Shown here one piece after another: positions 42,909 through 52,486 of a DNA stretch of 64,000 nucleotides. The notes beneath the pieces are model-generated. The model was not told the DNA's origin. It was given only the letters and a program-made list of their open reading frames with translations, and did no database searches. The translations under genes and the position numbers were made by a program. The stretch is from Azospirillum lipoferum (lineage in GTDB: Bacteria; Pseudomonadota; Alphaproteobacteria; Azospirillales; Azospirillaceae): assembly GCF_024170005.1 (NCBI RefSeq), contig NZ_JALJXJ010000003.1, positions 248,001-312,000 of the forward strand, in the 5' to 3' direction. Position 1 is the stretch's first letter. The number at the start of each line of letters is the position of its first letter.

Positions 42909-43391
42909 ATGCGCCTGTGGTTTCGTTTACTGGCGGTCGCCCTGATTGCCGTGGGGACTGCCGTTTCCACCCCGCTGTCCACCCCGGCCGTCGCCCAGGA
43001 GGCCAAGCCGACTCAGGAGGACGCGAAGTCCATCACCCTGAAGGCGGCAGATCTGATCGCCGCCCAGGGCCTGGACGAGGCTGCCAAGGCCTTCAACACC
43101 GAAGGTCCGTTCAAGCACGGCGAGATCTACGTCAACGTCATCGACTTCACCGGCGTCTGGAAGGTCTATCCGCCGCGCCCGGCCGGCGTCGGCCAGAGCG
43201 TCATCAACGTCAAGGATCCGGACGGCCGCTTCATCGTCCAGGACGTGCTGGCCGTCGCCAAGGATAAGGGCGAGGGCTGGGTCGAGTATCGCTGGCTGAA
43301 CCCCGCCAGCAACAAGATCGAACCGAAGGTCACCTACGTGAAGCGCGTGCCCGGCCAGGACCTGGTCGCCTATGTCGGCATCTACAAGTGA
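42909..43391 (+). CDS. Secreted single-Cache-domain protein
   Basis: A 160-residue protein, start ATG 42909 after GGGGAAAGAG. A signal peptide (about 1-30, ending AVAQ|EAK) leads to a helical stretch and then a Cache-like core: GPFKHGEIYVNVIDFTGVWKVYPPRPAGVGQSVINVKDPDGRFIVQDVLAVAKDKGEGWVEYRWLNP and TYVKRVPGQDLVAYVGIYK, the sCache_2 pattern of extracellular sensor domains. It has no membrane anchor apart from the signal peptide, so it should be a free periplasmic small-molecule-binding protein. The chemoreceptor gene begins 50 bp later in the same direction. Confidence 0.82.
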   Translation: MRLWFRLLAVALIAVGTAVSTPLSTPAVAQEAKPTQEDAKSITLKAADLIAAQGLDEAAKAFNTEGPFKHGEIYVNVIDFTGVWKVYPPRPAGVGQSVINVKDPDGRFIVQDVLAVAKDKGEGWVEYRWLNPASNKIEPKVTYVKRVPGQDLVAYVGIYK

Positions 43392-43441
43392 CGGCTGCGG
43401 CGTAAGGCGGTGATCGGCGGGTAGAGCTGTTGGGGGTGAGC

Positions 43442-45154
43442 ATGAACGGCGGTGTCTTTGCGCGTCTGTCCGGCCTGTCGGTGGCAGGCCGTGTGTTCGC
43501 AGCACCCCTGATGGGGATCGTCCTGACGGTGGCGGCGCTGGTGCTGGCCGACCGCCAGTCGGAGCAGGCGCTGGGCGCCGTGGACGCCATCCACGGCGAG
43601 GCGGCGGAACGGCTGGGCCGCATCGACCGGCTGGTCGCCATCGCCCACGTCATCCACAGCGACGTGTCCCGGCATCTGGCATTGTCGGGCTCCGGCATCG
43701 AGGAGGCGAAGCTCCAGGCCATGCGCGACGCCATTGCCGCCAACCTGGGCAAGGCGCGCGCCGCCATCGCGGAACTGCGCGCCATGCCGCTGGCCGACGC
43801 GGAGCGGGCGATGCTGGACGAGGTGTCGGTGCGGATCGGCGCCTATGCCAAGGCGGTCGACGAGATGAACCAGATGGCGGCGATCGACCGCCTGATCGGC
43901 ATCCCGATGATGGCCCACACCGACGACCAGTTCGCGGCCCTGACGACCAAGGTGATGGAGACGCAGGCGGCCATCGGCCGTTCCACCGCCGCCGCCACCC
44001 AGGCCACCCGCGATGCCGCCGCATCGGCCCGCCGGGATTTCGCGCTGGTGATGGCCGGGCTGCTGCTGGCGATGATGGCGGCCGGGCTGCTGCTCGCCCG
44101 CTCCATCACCCGGCCGCTGCAAAGGCTGTCGAGCAACACGGCCGATCTGGCCGCCGGAAAGCTCGACACCGCGGTCGAGGGCGGCTGGATGCGCAACGAG
44201 ATCGGTGCCATGGCCCGCGCGCTGGAGGTGTTCCAGACCAACGCCCGCGAGGTGGAGCGGCTGACCGCCGACCAGCAGCGCCAGAAGGCGGAGGCGGAGG
44301 CGGAAAAGCGCCGCGCCATCCAGGAACTGGCCGACCTGTTCGAGGCCCGCGTGGCGGAGGTGGTGCAGCTGGTGGGTTCCGGCGCCCATCAGGTGCGCAG
44401 CAACGCCGCCGGCATGCTGGAGCGCGCCAACAGCGCCAACCGGCAGGCCGCCACCGTCGCCGCAGCCAGCGCCCAGGCCGGTGCCAGCGTGCAGACCGCC
44501 GCCGCCGCGACGGAGGAGATGTCGGCCTCCATCGCCGAGATCGGCGATCAGGTCCGCCGGTCCTTCGACATGGTGCGCGGTGCGGTGCGGGCGGTCGAGG
44601 AGACCAACGCCCATGTCGTCGGCCTGTCGGACGCCGCCCACCGCATCGGCGAGATCGTCGGGCTGATCAACTCCATCGCCGCCCAGACCAACCTGCTGGC
44701 GCTCAACGCCACCATCGAGGCGGCACGGGCGGGCGAGGCCGGCAAGGGCTTCGCAGTGGTAGCGAGCGAAGTGAAGAACCTCGCCACCCAGACCGCCAAA
44801 GCTACCGAGGAGATCGGCACCCAGATCGCCAGCATGCAGGAGGTGACCGGGGCCGCCGTCACCGCGATCAAGGGAGTGGGCGAGACGGTGGTCGGCATCG
44901 ACGAGATCGTCGGCTCCATCGCCGGTGCCATGGAACAGCAGGCCGCCGCCACCCAGGAGATCACCCGCAACGTGCAGGAAGCCGCAGCAGGCACCTCCGA
45001 GGTCTCGCAGACGATCGCCACGGTGTCGACCAGCGCCGGCGAGACCGGCACCGCCGCCGGCGAGGTGCTGCGCGCCGCCGAACTGCTGGACGGTCAGGCG
45101 GTGACGCTGAACCGCGAGGTGACCCACTTCATCGGCCGGCTGCGGGCGGGTTGA
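43442..45154 (+). CDS. Methyl-accepting chemotaxis protein with 4-helix-bundle ligand domain
   Basis: A 570-residue chemoreceptor; start at ATG 43442 after GGGGGTGAG. TM1 (about 13-38), a four-helix-bundle periplasmic domain (about 38-195), TM2 (about 198-217), HAMP ([26 protein letters not shown]...[14 protein letters not shown]) and the signalling domain with [44 protein letters not shown]. It presumably directs CheA in response to an outside ligand. The preceding Cache protein may deliver a ligand to it. Confidence 0.92.
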   Translation: MNGGVFARLSGLSVAGRVFAAPLMGIVLTVAALVLADRQSEQALGAVDAIHGEAAERLGRIDRLVAIAHVIHSDVSRHLALSGSGIEEAKLQAMRDAIAANLGKARAAIAELRAMPLADAERAMLDEVSVRIGAYAKAVDEMNQMAAIDRLIGIPMMAHTDDQFAALTTKVMETQAAIGRSTAAATQATRDAAASARRDFALVMAGLLLAMMAAGLLLARSITRPLQRLSSNTADLAAGKLDTAVEGGWMRNEIGAMARALEVFQTNAREVERLTADQQRQKAEAEAEKRRAIQELADLFEARVAEVVQLVGSGAHQVRSNAAGMLERANSANRQAATVAAASAQAGASVQTAAAATEEMSASIAEIGDQVRRSFDMVRGAVRAVEETNAHVVGLSDAAHRIGEIVGLINSIAAQTNLLALNATIEAARAGEAGKGFAVVASEVKNLATQTAKATEEIGTQIASMQEVTGAAVTAIKGVGETVVGIDEIVGSIAGAMEQQAAATQEITRNVQEAAAGTSEVSQTIATVSTSAGETGTAAGEVLRAAELLDGQAVTLNREVTHFIGRLRAG

Positions 45155-45348
45155 GGACGGAGTCGGCAGACGGCATACGCCGGCGTCTCATCACCCATCC
45201 GCGAAGTTTGGCCGCGAAGTTTAGTCGCATCAGACTTGAAACGATCCGCCTGCGCCCAAGCTGATGTCCGGAACCTGCGGGGTGGCGGCTGGTGACGGCC
45301 GCGCTTCAGCCGGGCTATGATGCAGGACACGATAACAAGGATCGAAGC

Positions 45349-45816
45349 ATGAAGATCGACATCGGGATCTCGGACGCCGACCGCAAATCCATCGCCGAGG
45401 GGCTGAACAAGGTTCTGGCCGACACCTTCGCGCTCTACATCAAGACCCATTCGTTCCACTGGAACGTCACCGGGCCGATGTTCAACACGCTCCACACCAT
45501 GTTCATGACCCAGTATACGGAGCTGTGGACCGCGCTGGACGAGATCGCCGAGCGCATCCGCGCCCTGGGCTATCCGGCGCCGGGCAGCTTCTCGCAGTTC
45601 GCGCAGCTGGCCTCGATCAAGGAAGAGGCGGGCGTGCCCAAGGCGAACGACATGATCCGCCAGCTGGTCGAGGGCCACGAGGCTGCCGCCCGCACCATCC
45701 GCAGCGTCTTCCCGCTGGCCGAGCAGGGCAGCGACGAGCCGACCGCCGATCTGCTGACCCAGCGCCTGCAAATCCACGACAAGACCGCCTGGATGCTGCG
45801 CAGCATGCTGGAGTAG
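45349..45816 (+). CDS. dps: DNA-binding ferritin-like protein Dps
   Basis: A 155-residue mini-ferritin that oxidises and stores iron and shields DNA from oxidative damage, forming dodecamers. The ferroxidase residues of the subunit interface are visible: H38 in [12 protein letters not shown]49 in LHTMF, D64/E68 in [13 protein letters not shown]. The start is ATG 45349 with AAGGATCGA upstream. The N-terminal Lys-rich tail used by E. coli Dps for DNA binding is short here. It is monocistronic with a strong terminator. Confidence 0.93.
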   Translation: MKIDIGISDADRKSIAEGLNKVLADTFALYIKTHSFHWNVTGPMFNTLHTMFMTQYTELWTALDEIAERIRALGYPAPGSFSQFAQLASIKEEAGVPKANDMIRQLVEGHEAAARTIRSVFPLAEQGSDEPTADLLTQRLQIHDKTAWMLRSMLE

Positions 45817-45851
45817 TCGCGGGATCGCTCTCCCGACGGTTTGAGCAAAGG

Positions 45852-45892
45852 TTAAGGGCCTCCCCGCCCGGCAGGATGGGGAGGCCCTTTTC
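45852..45892. terminator. Terminator between dps and the sensor kinase
   Basis: A perfect 12-bp stem AAGGGCCTCCCC (45854-45865) with GGGGAGGCCCTT (45878-45889), 12-base loop and TTTT; AA on the other side. It lies between convergent genes and can act both ways. Confidence 0.85.
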
Positions 45893-45912
45893 ACGTCCGC
45901 CCGGCTGATCGC

Positions 45913-47607
45913 TTACGCCGCGTTCCTGGCGTGCTGGCGGACCGGCAGGTTGGGGATGGTCAGGGTGAAGATGGTGCCGCCGTCGCGCTCGATCTTCAGC
46001 GTGGCGCCGGCCTGGTGCGACAGCGCCTGCACCAGATTCAGGCCAAGCCCGCTGCTGGCGCCGCCGCGGCTGGGGCGCTTGTGCTGGCTCGGCATGCCGG
46101 CGGGCAGGCCGACGCCGTCGTCGCGCACGATCAGCCGCATGCCGTTTTCCTCGCGCTCCAGCAGCACGCGCACCGTGCCGGGATGGCCGTGCGGGAAGGC
46201 GTGCAGCAGGGCGTTGGACACCAGTTCGCTGGTGGCGATGGCCAGCGGCGTGGCGCGGTCGGCGTCGACGATCCAGTCCTGCGCCTCCAGCTCCAGCCGG
46301 GCGGCGGTCGGGTTGTCGGAGCGGACCAGCCCGTCGCACATCTGGCGCAGCGCGTCGGCGAAGTTGATGTGCGCCGGCTCGGCCGAGCGGTGGAGCAGCT
46401 CGTGCAGCAGGCTCATGGTCTGGATGCGGCGCAGGCTTTCGTCGAAGCCGCGGCGCGCCCTCTCGTCGATGCGGGCGGCTTGCAGGCGCAGCAGGCTGCA
46501 GATGACCTGAAGGTTGTTCTTCACCCGGTGCTGCACCTCCTTCAACAGCACCTCCTTGTCGGTCACCGCGGCCTCCAGCTGGGCGTTGGCGCGCTCCAGC
46601 TGGGCGGTACGCTGGTGGACATGCTCCTCCAGCGTGTCGTAGGCGTGTTGCAGGGCGTCCTCGGCCTCGCGCTCGCGCCGGGCGCGCTGGATGGCGAGCG
46701 CGCCGATCACAGCGACGGTGGCGCAGGCCGCGGCGGCGAAGGCGGCATAGATCCACAGCCGTTCGCTCCAGCGCCGCAGCACGCTGCCGGTGGCGATCGT
46801 CACCACGACCGACAGGCCGGTATCGCCGACCGGGCGGGTCACGGTGATGTCGTCGGCGTGGCTGCCGGCCTCGTCCCCCGTATTGCCGCCCATGGTACCG
46901 CCGCCCTCCGGCTCGCGCAGCAGCGGCGCGCCGCCCGGCTGAAGGATGGAGATGCTGTGGCCATAGCCGACGTCGAGCGAGCGGTAGACGTCGCGGAAGG
47001 CCCGCGCATCCAGACCGGCCACCGCCCAGCCGCGCGGGCTGGCGCCGGCGACGGAACCGCCCGGCAGTGGCTGCGCCAGGAACACCACCGCCCGGCCGCT
47101 CGTCTGGCCCCCCATCCGGCCGCTGCCGATGGTCATGCCATTCGGCCTCAACGCCGGCAGGGTGGCTCCGGGGGCCGCGTCCGGCAGCGTCGACAGGCGC
47201 AGGGCACCGGCGGCATCGCGGATCTCCAGCCCGACCACATGGGGGGCGCTGGCCGCCAGCAGGCCCATGCGGTCGCGGGTCGCCGCGTCGTCGGGCAGCG
47301 GGGTGCCGGGCGGACCGGCCAGCGTGGCCGTCTGGGTCAGCAACAGATCGCCCGACTCGATCAGCCGCGCGGCATGCTCCGCCGCCAGCAGCCCGATGTT
47401 GCCGGCGACGCCGGTGGCCTGCTGGACCGCCTCGTTGCGGTCACGCCAGGCGAAGACGGCCGACAGCCCGATGGTCAGCAGAACCGCGGCGGTACAGGCG
47501 ATCAGGACCAGCGCCGAACCGGGCAGCCGGTAGAGCGGTGAGGATTGGGAACGCAGCGCGCGCAACGGCATCGTGTCGGAAACCATGTGGGGATACGGCC
47601 ACTTCAT
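45913..47607 (-). CDS. HisKA_2-type sensor histidine kinase
   Basis: A 564-residue membrane kinase (start ATG 47607; later ATGs at 47586 and 47571). TM1 about 30-50, a large extracytoplasmic domain (about 55-270) of the Cache type, TM2 about 273-292, a coiled-coil linker with Gln/Glu heptads, then the HisKA_2 dimerisation motif LLKEVQHRVKNNLQVICSLLRLQ (phospho-His in QHRVKNN) and an HATPase domain with NALLHAF, DDGVGLP and GLGLNLVQAL. It likely signals to an EcfG/PhyR-like or diguanylate pathway as other HWE/HisKA_2 kinases do. No response regulator is adjacent. Confidence 0.88.
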   Translation of the reverse strand: MKWPYPHMVSDTMPLRALRSQSSPLYRLPGSALVLIACTAAVLLTIGLSAVFAWRDRNEAVQQATGVAGNIGLLAAEHAARLIESGDLLLTQTATLAGPPGTPLPDDAATRDRMGLLAASAPHVVGLEIRDAAGALRLSTLPDAAPGATLPALRPNGMTIGSGRMGGQTSGRAVVFLAQPLPGGSVAGASPRGWAVAGLDARAFRDVYRSLDVGYGHSISILQPGGAPLLREPEGGGTMGGNTGDEAGSHADDITVTRPVGDTGLSVVVTIATGSVLRRWSERLWIYAAFAAAACATVAVIGALAIQRARREREAEDALQHAYDTLEEHVHQRTAQLERANAQLEAAVTDKEVLLKEVQHRVKNNLQVICSLLRLQAARIDERARRGFDESLRRIQTMSLLHELLHRSAEPAHINFADALRQMCDGLVRSDNPTAARLELEAQDWIVDADRATPLAIATSELVSNALLHAFPHGHPGTVRVLLEREENGMRLIVRDDGVGLPAGMPSQHKRPSRGGASSGLGLNLVQALSHQAGATLKIERDGGTIFTLTIPNLPVRQHARNAA

Positions 47608-47710
47608 GCTTAACCGGAAACGGTAACACCGGCCGGCAGGTAACGGTTCCACCGAACGCTACCCGTGTTGAAGCGGCAGCGGCCACCACCTATTGTGAGG
47701 TGCCGACAAA

Positions 47711-47760
47711 GTCATCCCGCCTTGGTAAGGACCGGGCGGGGCCAAGGCAGGTATAGGGAG
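47711..47760 (+). promoter_or_regulatory. Possible structured leader of mtnA with alternative pairings
   Basis: In the 55 bases before the mtnA Shine-Dalgarno, CCCGCC (47716-47721) can pair with GGCGGG (47735-47740), while the adjacent TTGG (22-25) or GCCTTGG (47719-47725) can pair with CCAAGGC (47742-47748). The four segments occur in the order a-b-a'-b', the layout of an H-type pseudoknot or of two mutually exclusive stems. It is not one of the SAM or SAH riboswitch consensuses I know. Confidence 0.35.
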
Positions 47761-47769
47761 GATGGTTTT

Positions 47770-48861
47770 ATGCGGATCGACGGGATGGCCTATCGCACCA
47801 TCTGGCCGGACGGCGAGGGTGTCGTCGCCATCATCGACCAGACCCGGCTGCCGCACGACTTCGCCGTCGTCCGCCTGACCAGCTTGGAGGAGGCCGCCCA
47901 CGCCATCCGCGCCATGCTGGTGCGCGGTGCGCCGCTGATCGGTGCAGCGGCGGCCTATGGCGTGGCTCTGGCGCTGCGCGCCGACCCCAGCGACCGCGGG
48001 CTGGAACAGGCCTGCGCCACCCTGCTGGCGACCCGCCCGACCGCGGTCAACCTGCGCTGGGCGCTGGAGCGCATGCGTGCCCTGCTGGCGCCTCTGCCGG
48101 AGTCGCAGCGTGTCGAGGTCGCCGAGGCGGAGGCCGCGGCCATCGCCGACGAGGATGTGGAGATCAACCGCTCCATCGGCCAGCATGGCGCCACCTTGAT
48201 CCGCGCCGCGGCGGCACGCAAGGCGCCGGGGGAACCGGTGAATGTGCTGACCCACTGCAATGCCGGCTGGCTCGCCACCGTCGATTGGGGCACGGCGCTC
48301 GCCCCCGTCTATGCCGCCTTCGAGCAGGGCATCCCGCTGCATGTCTGGGTGGACGAGACGCGCCCGCGCAATCAGGGCGCCAGCCTGACCGCGTGGGAAC
48401 TGAAACACCACGGTATCCCTCACACCGTGATCGCCGACAATGTCGGCGGCCACCTGATGCAGCATGGCAAGGTCGACCTGTGCATCGTCGGCACCGACCG
48501 CACCACCGCGACCGGCGACGTTTGCAACAAGATCGGCACTTACCTGAAGGCCCTGGCCGCGCATGACAACGGCGTGCCCTTCTATGTCGGGCTGCCGTCG
48601 CCGACCGTCGACTGGACCATCGCCGACGGTGTGCGGGAGATCCCCATCGAGGAGCGCGACGGCCGCGAGGTGAGCGAACTGACCGGCCGCACAGCGGATG
48701 GTCGCATCGAGACGGTGCGCGTCACCCCCGACGGCAGTCCGGTGGCCAATTACGCCTTCGACGTCACGCCGGCCCGGCTGGTGACCGGGCTGATCACCGA
48801 ACGCGGCGTCTGCGCCGCCACGCGCGACGGGCTGCTGGGGCTGTTTCCGGAACGTCGCTGA
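47770..48861 (+). CDS. mtnA: S-methyl-5-thioribose-1-phosphate isomerase
   Basis: A 363-residue enzyme of the methionine salvage pathway, isomerising methylthioribose-1-phosphate to methylthioribulose-1-phosphate. It has the catalytic Cys163 ([10 protein letters not shown]) and Asp243 (VGTDR) of the eIF2B-like fold, and [16 protein letters not shown] near the N-terminus. Start ATG 47770 with GGGAGG upstream (47756-47761). Full length for MtnA. No mtnB/C/D/K lies alongside. A structured leader precedes it. Confidence 0.95.
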   Translation: MRIDGMAYRTIWPDGEGVVAIIDQTRLPHDFAVVRLTSLEEAAHAIRAMLVRGAPLIGAAAAYGVALALRADPSDRGLEQACATLLATRPTAVNLRWALERMRALLAPLPESQRVEVAEAEAAAIADEDVEINRSIGQHGATLIRAAAARKAPGEPVNVLTHCNAGWLATVDWGTALAPVYAAFEQGIPLHVWVDETRPRNQGASLTAWELKHHGIPHTVIADNVGGHLMQHGKVDLCIVGTDRTTATGDVCNKIGTYLKALAAHDNGVPFYVGLPSPTVDWTIADGVREIPIEERDGREVSELTGRTADGRIETVRVTPDGSPVANYAFDVTPARLVTGLITERGVCAATRDGLLGLFPERR

Positions 48862-48873
48862 AAGGGGGAAATG

Positions 48874-49092
48874 TCAGGGGCGACGGTCGGACAGCAGCAG
48901 CCGCAACAGCGGCCATCCCAGCTGTCGTGGGCTGTCTTCGGCATTCTTGGCGTCAAGCCATTGATCGGCCAATTCACGAACCTGCCAGTCGCCGAGAAAG
49001 CGGTCGCAGTCGATTGCGGTATAGAGTCGAACCCGCTCTTTTCCCAGCCTTTCGAAATAGGCAAGCGTTCTTTGGCGGTCGATGTCTTCCAT
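48874..49092 (-). CDS. Hypothetical 72-residue protein
   Basis: A small ORF, start ATG 49092 with GGGGCC just before it. The product (MEDIDRQRTLAYFERLGKERV...YTAIDCDRFLGDWQVRELADQWLDAK) is helical, soluble and charged, with no motif I can assign. Its sequence looks protein-like rather than random. It converges on mtnA with only 12 bp between stops. Confidence 0.5.
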   Translation of the reverse strand: MEDIDRQRTLAYFERLGKERVRLYTAIDCDRFLGDWQVRELADQWLDAKNAEDSPRQLGWPLLRLLLSDRRP

Positions 49093-49271
49093 AGGCCCCA
49101 ATGAAGCGGAGATTGCGGAACGGCCGGTTCTGACGTCCGCTGATGCTCCGGATATTGGAAGAAGCCTATCGGCTGCGCAACTGTCCGTTCGTCGCGATTC
49201 CATCCCCCGGAAGGAGAGTCCGCCGTCTCCCATCGGTGGCCGGCTGCCAGTAGCGGGCTATCGGCGGCGGG

Positions 49272-49535
49272 CTATCGCTTGCCGGAGTCGAGCCGGCCGG
49301 TGTGGACGACGATGTCCGACAGCGGAATGCCGGCCTCTGCCGCGGCCCGTCCCAGCGACCCGCGGTCCGGCCAGCAGAGCCGCCCCCCAATCTCCACCAG
49401 CGCCCCTTTGCGTCGGATGACCCACAGGCCGGTGAAGGCCATTTCGATCATCCGGCCCATCGGCAGGGAGGGTGGCAGGGAGGGTGATGGATGGAACGGA
49501 ACGCCCCGGTCTGATGCTGTGTCGTCGAACGTCAT
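49272..49535 (-). CDS. Hypothetical 87-residue protein
   Basis: An ORF from ATG 49535 (weak AGAG upstream; the frame opens to 49742). After a Pro/Ser-rich segment (HPSPSLPPSLP) it reads MGRMIEMAFTGLWVIRRKGALVEIGGRLCWPDRGSLGRAAAEAGIPLSDIVVHTG. The GLWVIRRKGALVEIGGRLCW stretch resembles a small beta-sheet core. No family is recognised; it lies with the 72-residue ORF in a stretch of small minus-strand unknowns. Confidence 0.45.
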   Translation of the reverse strand: MTFDDTASDRGVPFHPSPSLPPSLPMGRMIEMAFTGLWVIRRKGALVEIGGRLCWPDRGSLGRAAAEAGIPLSDIVVHTGRLDSGKR

Positions 49536-49984
49536 CTCTGGTCTTCCCTGTGCCGGCCTTTCTCCGAAGGCTGTCGCCAAAGCCCACGGCAGGAACCGAT
49601 CTCTGTTTTCCAGAGGCACGATCCTTTGGCTCCGAACCTTTGTCCTAACCAGATCATTAGGATTTTTCATCGATAAATTTGAGTCTATTTGTGAACGCTC
49701 GTACACAATTGAAGTGGTCTTACCACACCACTTGGTAACCATAGTTACAAAGGGGAAATATCCGCCACCGACATGGCGTTGTCTTGACCATACACCTGCC
49801 TAGTCTTCGACAACTCTCCAACCCCAAAGGGGTGGATCGATCCGGCCGGACGGCTCCGATACCTCGAAATGGTCACAGCAAGGTTCGGCCCCGCTCACCA
49901 AACATAAGCTTGACCGCATTGCCTTGCCCGACGGCGGGGCGGCGGTCGGCTTATCGACGTGCCTATGCTTGAAGGAAGAGACCG
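49536..49984. other. 449-bp intergenic region with AT-rich palindromes
   Basis: No gene. The segment 49640-49760 is clearly more AT-rich than its surroundings and holds two dyads: GTGGT-CTT-ACCAC (within AAGTGGT...ACCACTT, about 49713-49732) and GTAAC-CATA-GTTAC (49735-49748). These may bind a regulator of the downstream lipoprotein gene or of the small gene on the left. Confidence 0.45.
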
Positions 49985-50236
49985 ATGAAGACCACCATGC
50001 GGACATTCACCACCGGGGCGATGGCGCTGCTGATCGGCGCGACCCTGCTCGGCGGCTGTTCGAACCTGAATCATCGCGAGAACCGCGCGCTGACCGGCGG
50101 CGCCATTGGTGCTGCCGGCGGCGCGGCCATCGGCGCCGTCACCGGCGGCAGCGCCGTTTATGGCGGCCTGCTGGGTGGTGCCGCCGGTGCAGCGGTGGGC
50201 GCGCTGACGGCGGACGATGGCAAGCACCGTCGTTGA
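49985..50236 (+). CDS. Small glycine-zipper lipoprotein
   Basis: An 83-residue protein with a lipoprotein signal: basic start, hydrophobic stretch, lipobox LLGGC with Cys at 25. The mature part is almost only a glycine zipper (GGAIGAAGGAAIGAVTGGSAVYGGLLGGAAGAAVGAL), the Gly-x3-Gly repeat of the glycine-zipper 2TM family, which spans the outer membrane or periplasm. Role: envelope integrity, unproven. RBS GGAAGAG before the ATG. Confidence 0.85.
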   Translation: MKTTMRTFTTGAMALLIGATLLGGCSNLNHRENRALTGGAIGAAGGAAIGAVTGGSAVYGGLLGGAAGAAVGALTADDGKHRR

Positions 50237-50281
50237 AGCAAGCGAGGGTGGGGGGGCGCAGCGCCGGCCGCCCCTCAATCC

Positions 50282-51049
50282 TTATTCCTCGTCGTCCTCG
50301 AACTGGTCGAGGCTGAGGGAACGGACTTCGGTGCTGGGGTTCGGGGCTGGCGGAGCGGACGGCGGCACACTGGCCGGCCGGGCCGCGGCCGGACGGGTGG
50401 CGGCCCGGCCCGGCGGCAAATGGGCATTGGGTCCCTTCAGCGGACTGTTCAGCGTGCCGCGCGGGCCGATGCTGGGCTCGTCGCCGAAATCGGGCAAGGG
50501 CGGGATGCGGTCCATCACCCGGCGGATCAGGGCGGCGATGCGGTCGGCCTCGGCACGCAGGGCCTGTCCGCGCTCCCCCTCATAGAGGGGATCGTCCAGG
50601 AACTTGCGGATCTCCAACACGCCGCGCAGTTCCACCCCGCACATCTCATGCGTACCGATGGGCAGGGCCTTCACCCGCGAGAAGCTGGCGAAGAAGGCGG
50701 CGCTGCCCTCCACGAACTGGACCACCATGCGGGCATGCAGACGCTCCAGCGCGGTGGTCATGGGATCGATCAGATCCTCCATCTCCTCAGGCGCCGCATC
50801 CAGCCGTTCCTGGGTCAGGGCGGCCAGCGCGAAGAAGTCGCGCACCCGCCGGCTGAAGCGGCGATAGCGGGCCAGCCCGCCGACCGACACCCGCTCGCGC
50901 GCCGTCTGGGCCAGCTCCGCCGACTGCTTCAGCATGGCGTCGAGCCGCATCAGCAGCGTCGCGATCTCGCGCTGGCGCTGGGCCGCGCTGCGGCCGGGCG
51001 TGGGCGCCGGCGGGGCGGCCGGGCGGCGGGGAGGATTCGAACGCATCAT
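50282..51049 (-). CDS. Hypothetical protein
   Basis: A 255-residue soluble protein of unknown family. The N-terminus is Pro/Arg/Ala-rich, then helical and leucine/arginine-rich (about 20-180: LARYRRFSRRVRDFFALAALTQERLDAAPEEMEDLIDPMTTALERLHARMVVQFVEGSAAFFASFSRVKALPIGTHEMCGVELRG), then a Pro/Ala disordered tail and an acidic end LDQFEDDEE. It follows the DegP-type gene on the same strand after 35 bp, so they are probably one transcript. The conserved-looking helical core may be a dimerising domain. Confidence 0.6.
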   Translation of the reverse strand: MMRSNPPRRPAAPPAPTPGRSAAQRQREIATLLMRLDAMLKQSAELAQTARERVSVGGLARYRRFSRRVRDFFALAALTQERLDAAPEEMEDLIDPMTTALERLHARMVVQFVEGSAAFFASFSRVKALPIGTHEMCGVELRGVLEIRKFLDDPLYEGERGQALRAEADRIAALIRRVMDRIPPLPDFGDEPSIGPRGTLNSPLKGPNAHLPPGRAATRPAAARPASVPPSAPPAPNPSTEVRSLSLDQFEDDEE

Positions 51050-51084
51050 GCCGGTACGGAGTGGCTCCTCACAGCTGGCTTGCC

Positions 51085-52227
51085 TCAGCGTTGGGTGCGG
51101 ACGGTAACCGACTTTTGCCCGCCCTCGCGCATCACCGTCAACTGCACCGGCGTGCCGACACGCAGAAGGCCGATGCGGTTGCGGAAGTCGGTGGCGCTGC
51201 GGATGGGCCGGCCATCGACCGCGATCACCACGTCGCCGCTGCGCAGGCCGCCGCTGTCGGCCGGCGATCCGCGCTCGATCTTGGCGATCAGCGCCCCTTC
51301 GTCGCCCTTCAGGCTCATGCTCTCCGCAAGGTCGGGCGTCAGATCCTGGATGGCGACGCCCAGCCGGCCGCGCCGCACCTCTCCATATTCGCGCAACTGC
51401 TCGGTCACCGACCGCACGATGCTGACCGGCACGGCGAAGCCGATGCCGACCGACCCGCCGGCCGGACCGATGATGGCGGTGTTGATGCCGATCAGCTCCC
51501 CCTGGAAATTGACCAGGGCGCCGCCGGAATTGCCAGGGTTGATCGAGGCGTCGGTCTGGATGAAGTCTTCGTACCCCTCGATCTTCAGCCCGCTGCGGCC
51601 CATCGCCGAAACGATACCGGAGGTCACCGTCTGCCCCAGCCCGAACGGGTTGCCGATGGCGACGACGAAATCGCCGACCTTGGTACGGTCCGAGTCGCCG
51701 ATGGGCAGGGCGGTCAGCCCGTCGGCCTTGATCTGCAACAGCGCGATGTCGGTGGCGGCGTCACGGCCGATCAGCTTGGCGCGCAGGCGGCGGCGGTCCT
51801 TCAGGGTGACCGCGATCTCCTGGGCGTTCTCCACCACATGGTTGTTGGTGACGACATAGCCGTTGCGGGCGTCGACGATCACGCCGGACCCGGCGCTGAC
51901 CTGCGGCTTGGACTGCGGCATCTGGTCCGGCAGGTTGAAGAAGCGGCGGAAGAACGGGTCGCGCAGCAGCGGGTTTTCCGCCTGGGGCGCCTGGCTCAGC
52001 ACCGAGATGTTCACGACGGCCGGCGTCACCTGTTCCAACATCGGGGCGATCGTCCCACCGCCGACCGCACCCAGGGGAAGCGCCGCTTCCGCCGGCGAGG
52101 CGCCAAGGCCGATGGCGGACCCGGCCCGGCCCAGCGCCGAGTCGGCCGGTGCCACCAGCGCGCCGCCGGCCAGCGCAGCCATCCCGACCGCCGCCGCAAA
52201 CACCACCGGACGCACCGCCATCTTCAT
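51085..52227 (-). CDS. DegP/HtrA-type serine protease with one PDZ domain
   Basis: A 380-residue periplasmic protease. Signal peptide about 1-30; the trypsin-like domain carries H130 (TNNHVV), D160 (TDIALLQI) and S234 (PGNSGGAL), the intact catalytic triad. One PDZ domain follows (about 283-375: RRGRLGVAIQDLTPDLAESMSLKGDEGALIAKIERGSPADSGGLRSGDVVIAVDG). Most DegP/DegQ have two PDZ domains, so this is closer to DegS-like one-PDZ proteases, but it has a cleavable signal peptide. The start is ATG 52227 with AGGAACAGG upstream. Role: stress-induced quality control of envelope proteins. Confidence 0.9.
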   Translation of the reverse strand: MKMAVRPVVFAAAVGMAALAGGALVAPADSALGRAGSAIGLGASPAEAALPLGAVGGGTIAPMLEQVTPAVVNISVLSQAPQAENPLLRDPFFRRFFNLPDQMPQSKPQVSAGSGVIVDARNGYVVTNNHVVENAQEIAVTLKDRRRLRAKLIGRDAATDIALLQIKADGLTALPIGDSDRTKVGDFVVAIGNPFGLGQTVTSGIVSAMGRSGLKIEGYEDFIQTDASINPGNSGGALVNFQGELIGINTAIIGPAGGSVGIGFAVPVSIVRSVTEQLREYGEVRRGRLGVAIQDLTPDLAESMSLKGDEGALIAKIERGSPADSGGLRSGDVVIAVDGRPIRSATDFRNRIGLLRVGTPVQLTVMREGGQKSVTVRTQR

Positions 52228-52486
52228 CGCCTGTTCCTTTCCTGCTGGGAATTTCTTGTGAAAACCGTGATCGACCGGGCTGATTTGGGACAAGAAGGAA
52301 AGCGGTTCAAGCCTCTCGACGGCTTGGGGCCGCCGGTGCCTCCTGCCCGCCTTGGTCCGTCAGGATCGAGGATAACGCCGACGTGACAGAAACTCCCGGT
52401 AAAGAAATTCGATGCTATAGGACAAGGTCGACGCAGCACCCCGGACTTGCCGGGAAGGCGTGGCTGTCGAGAACGGGTTGAGCGCG

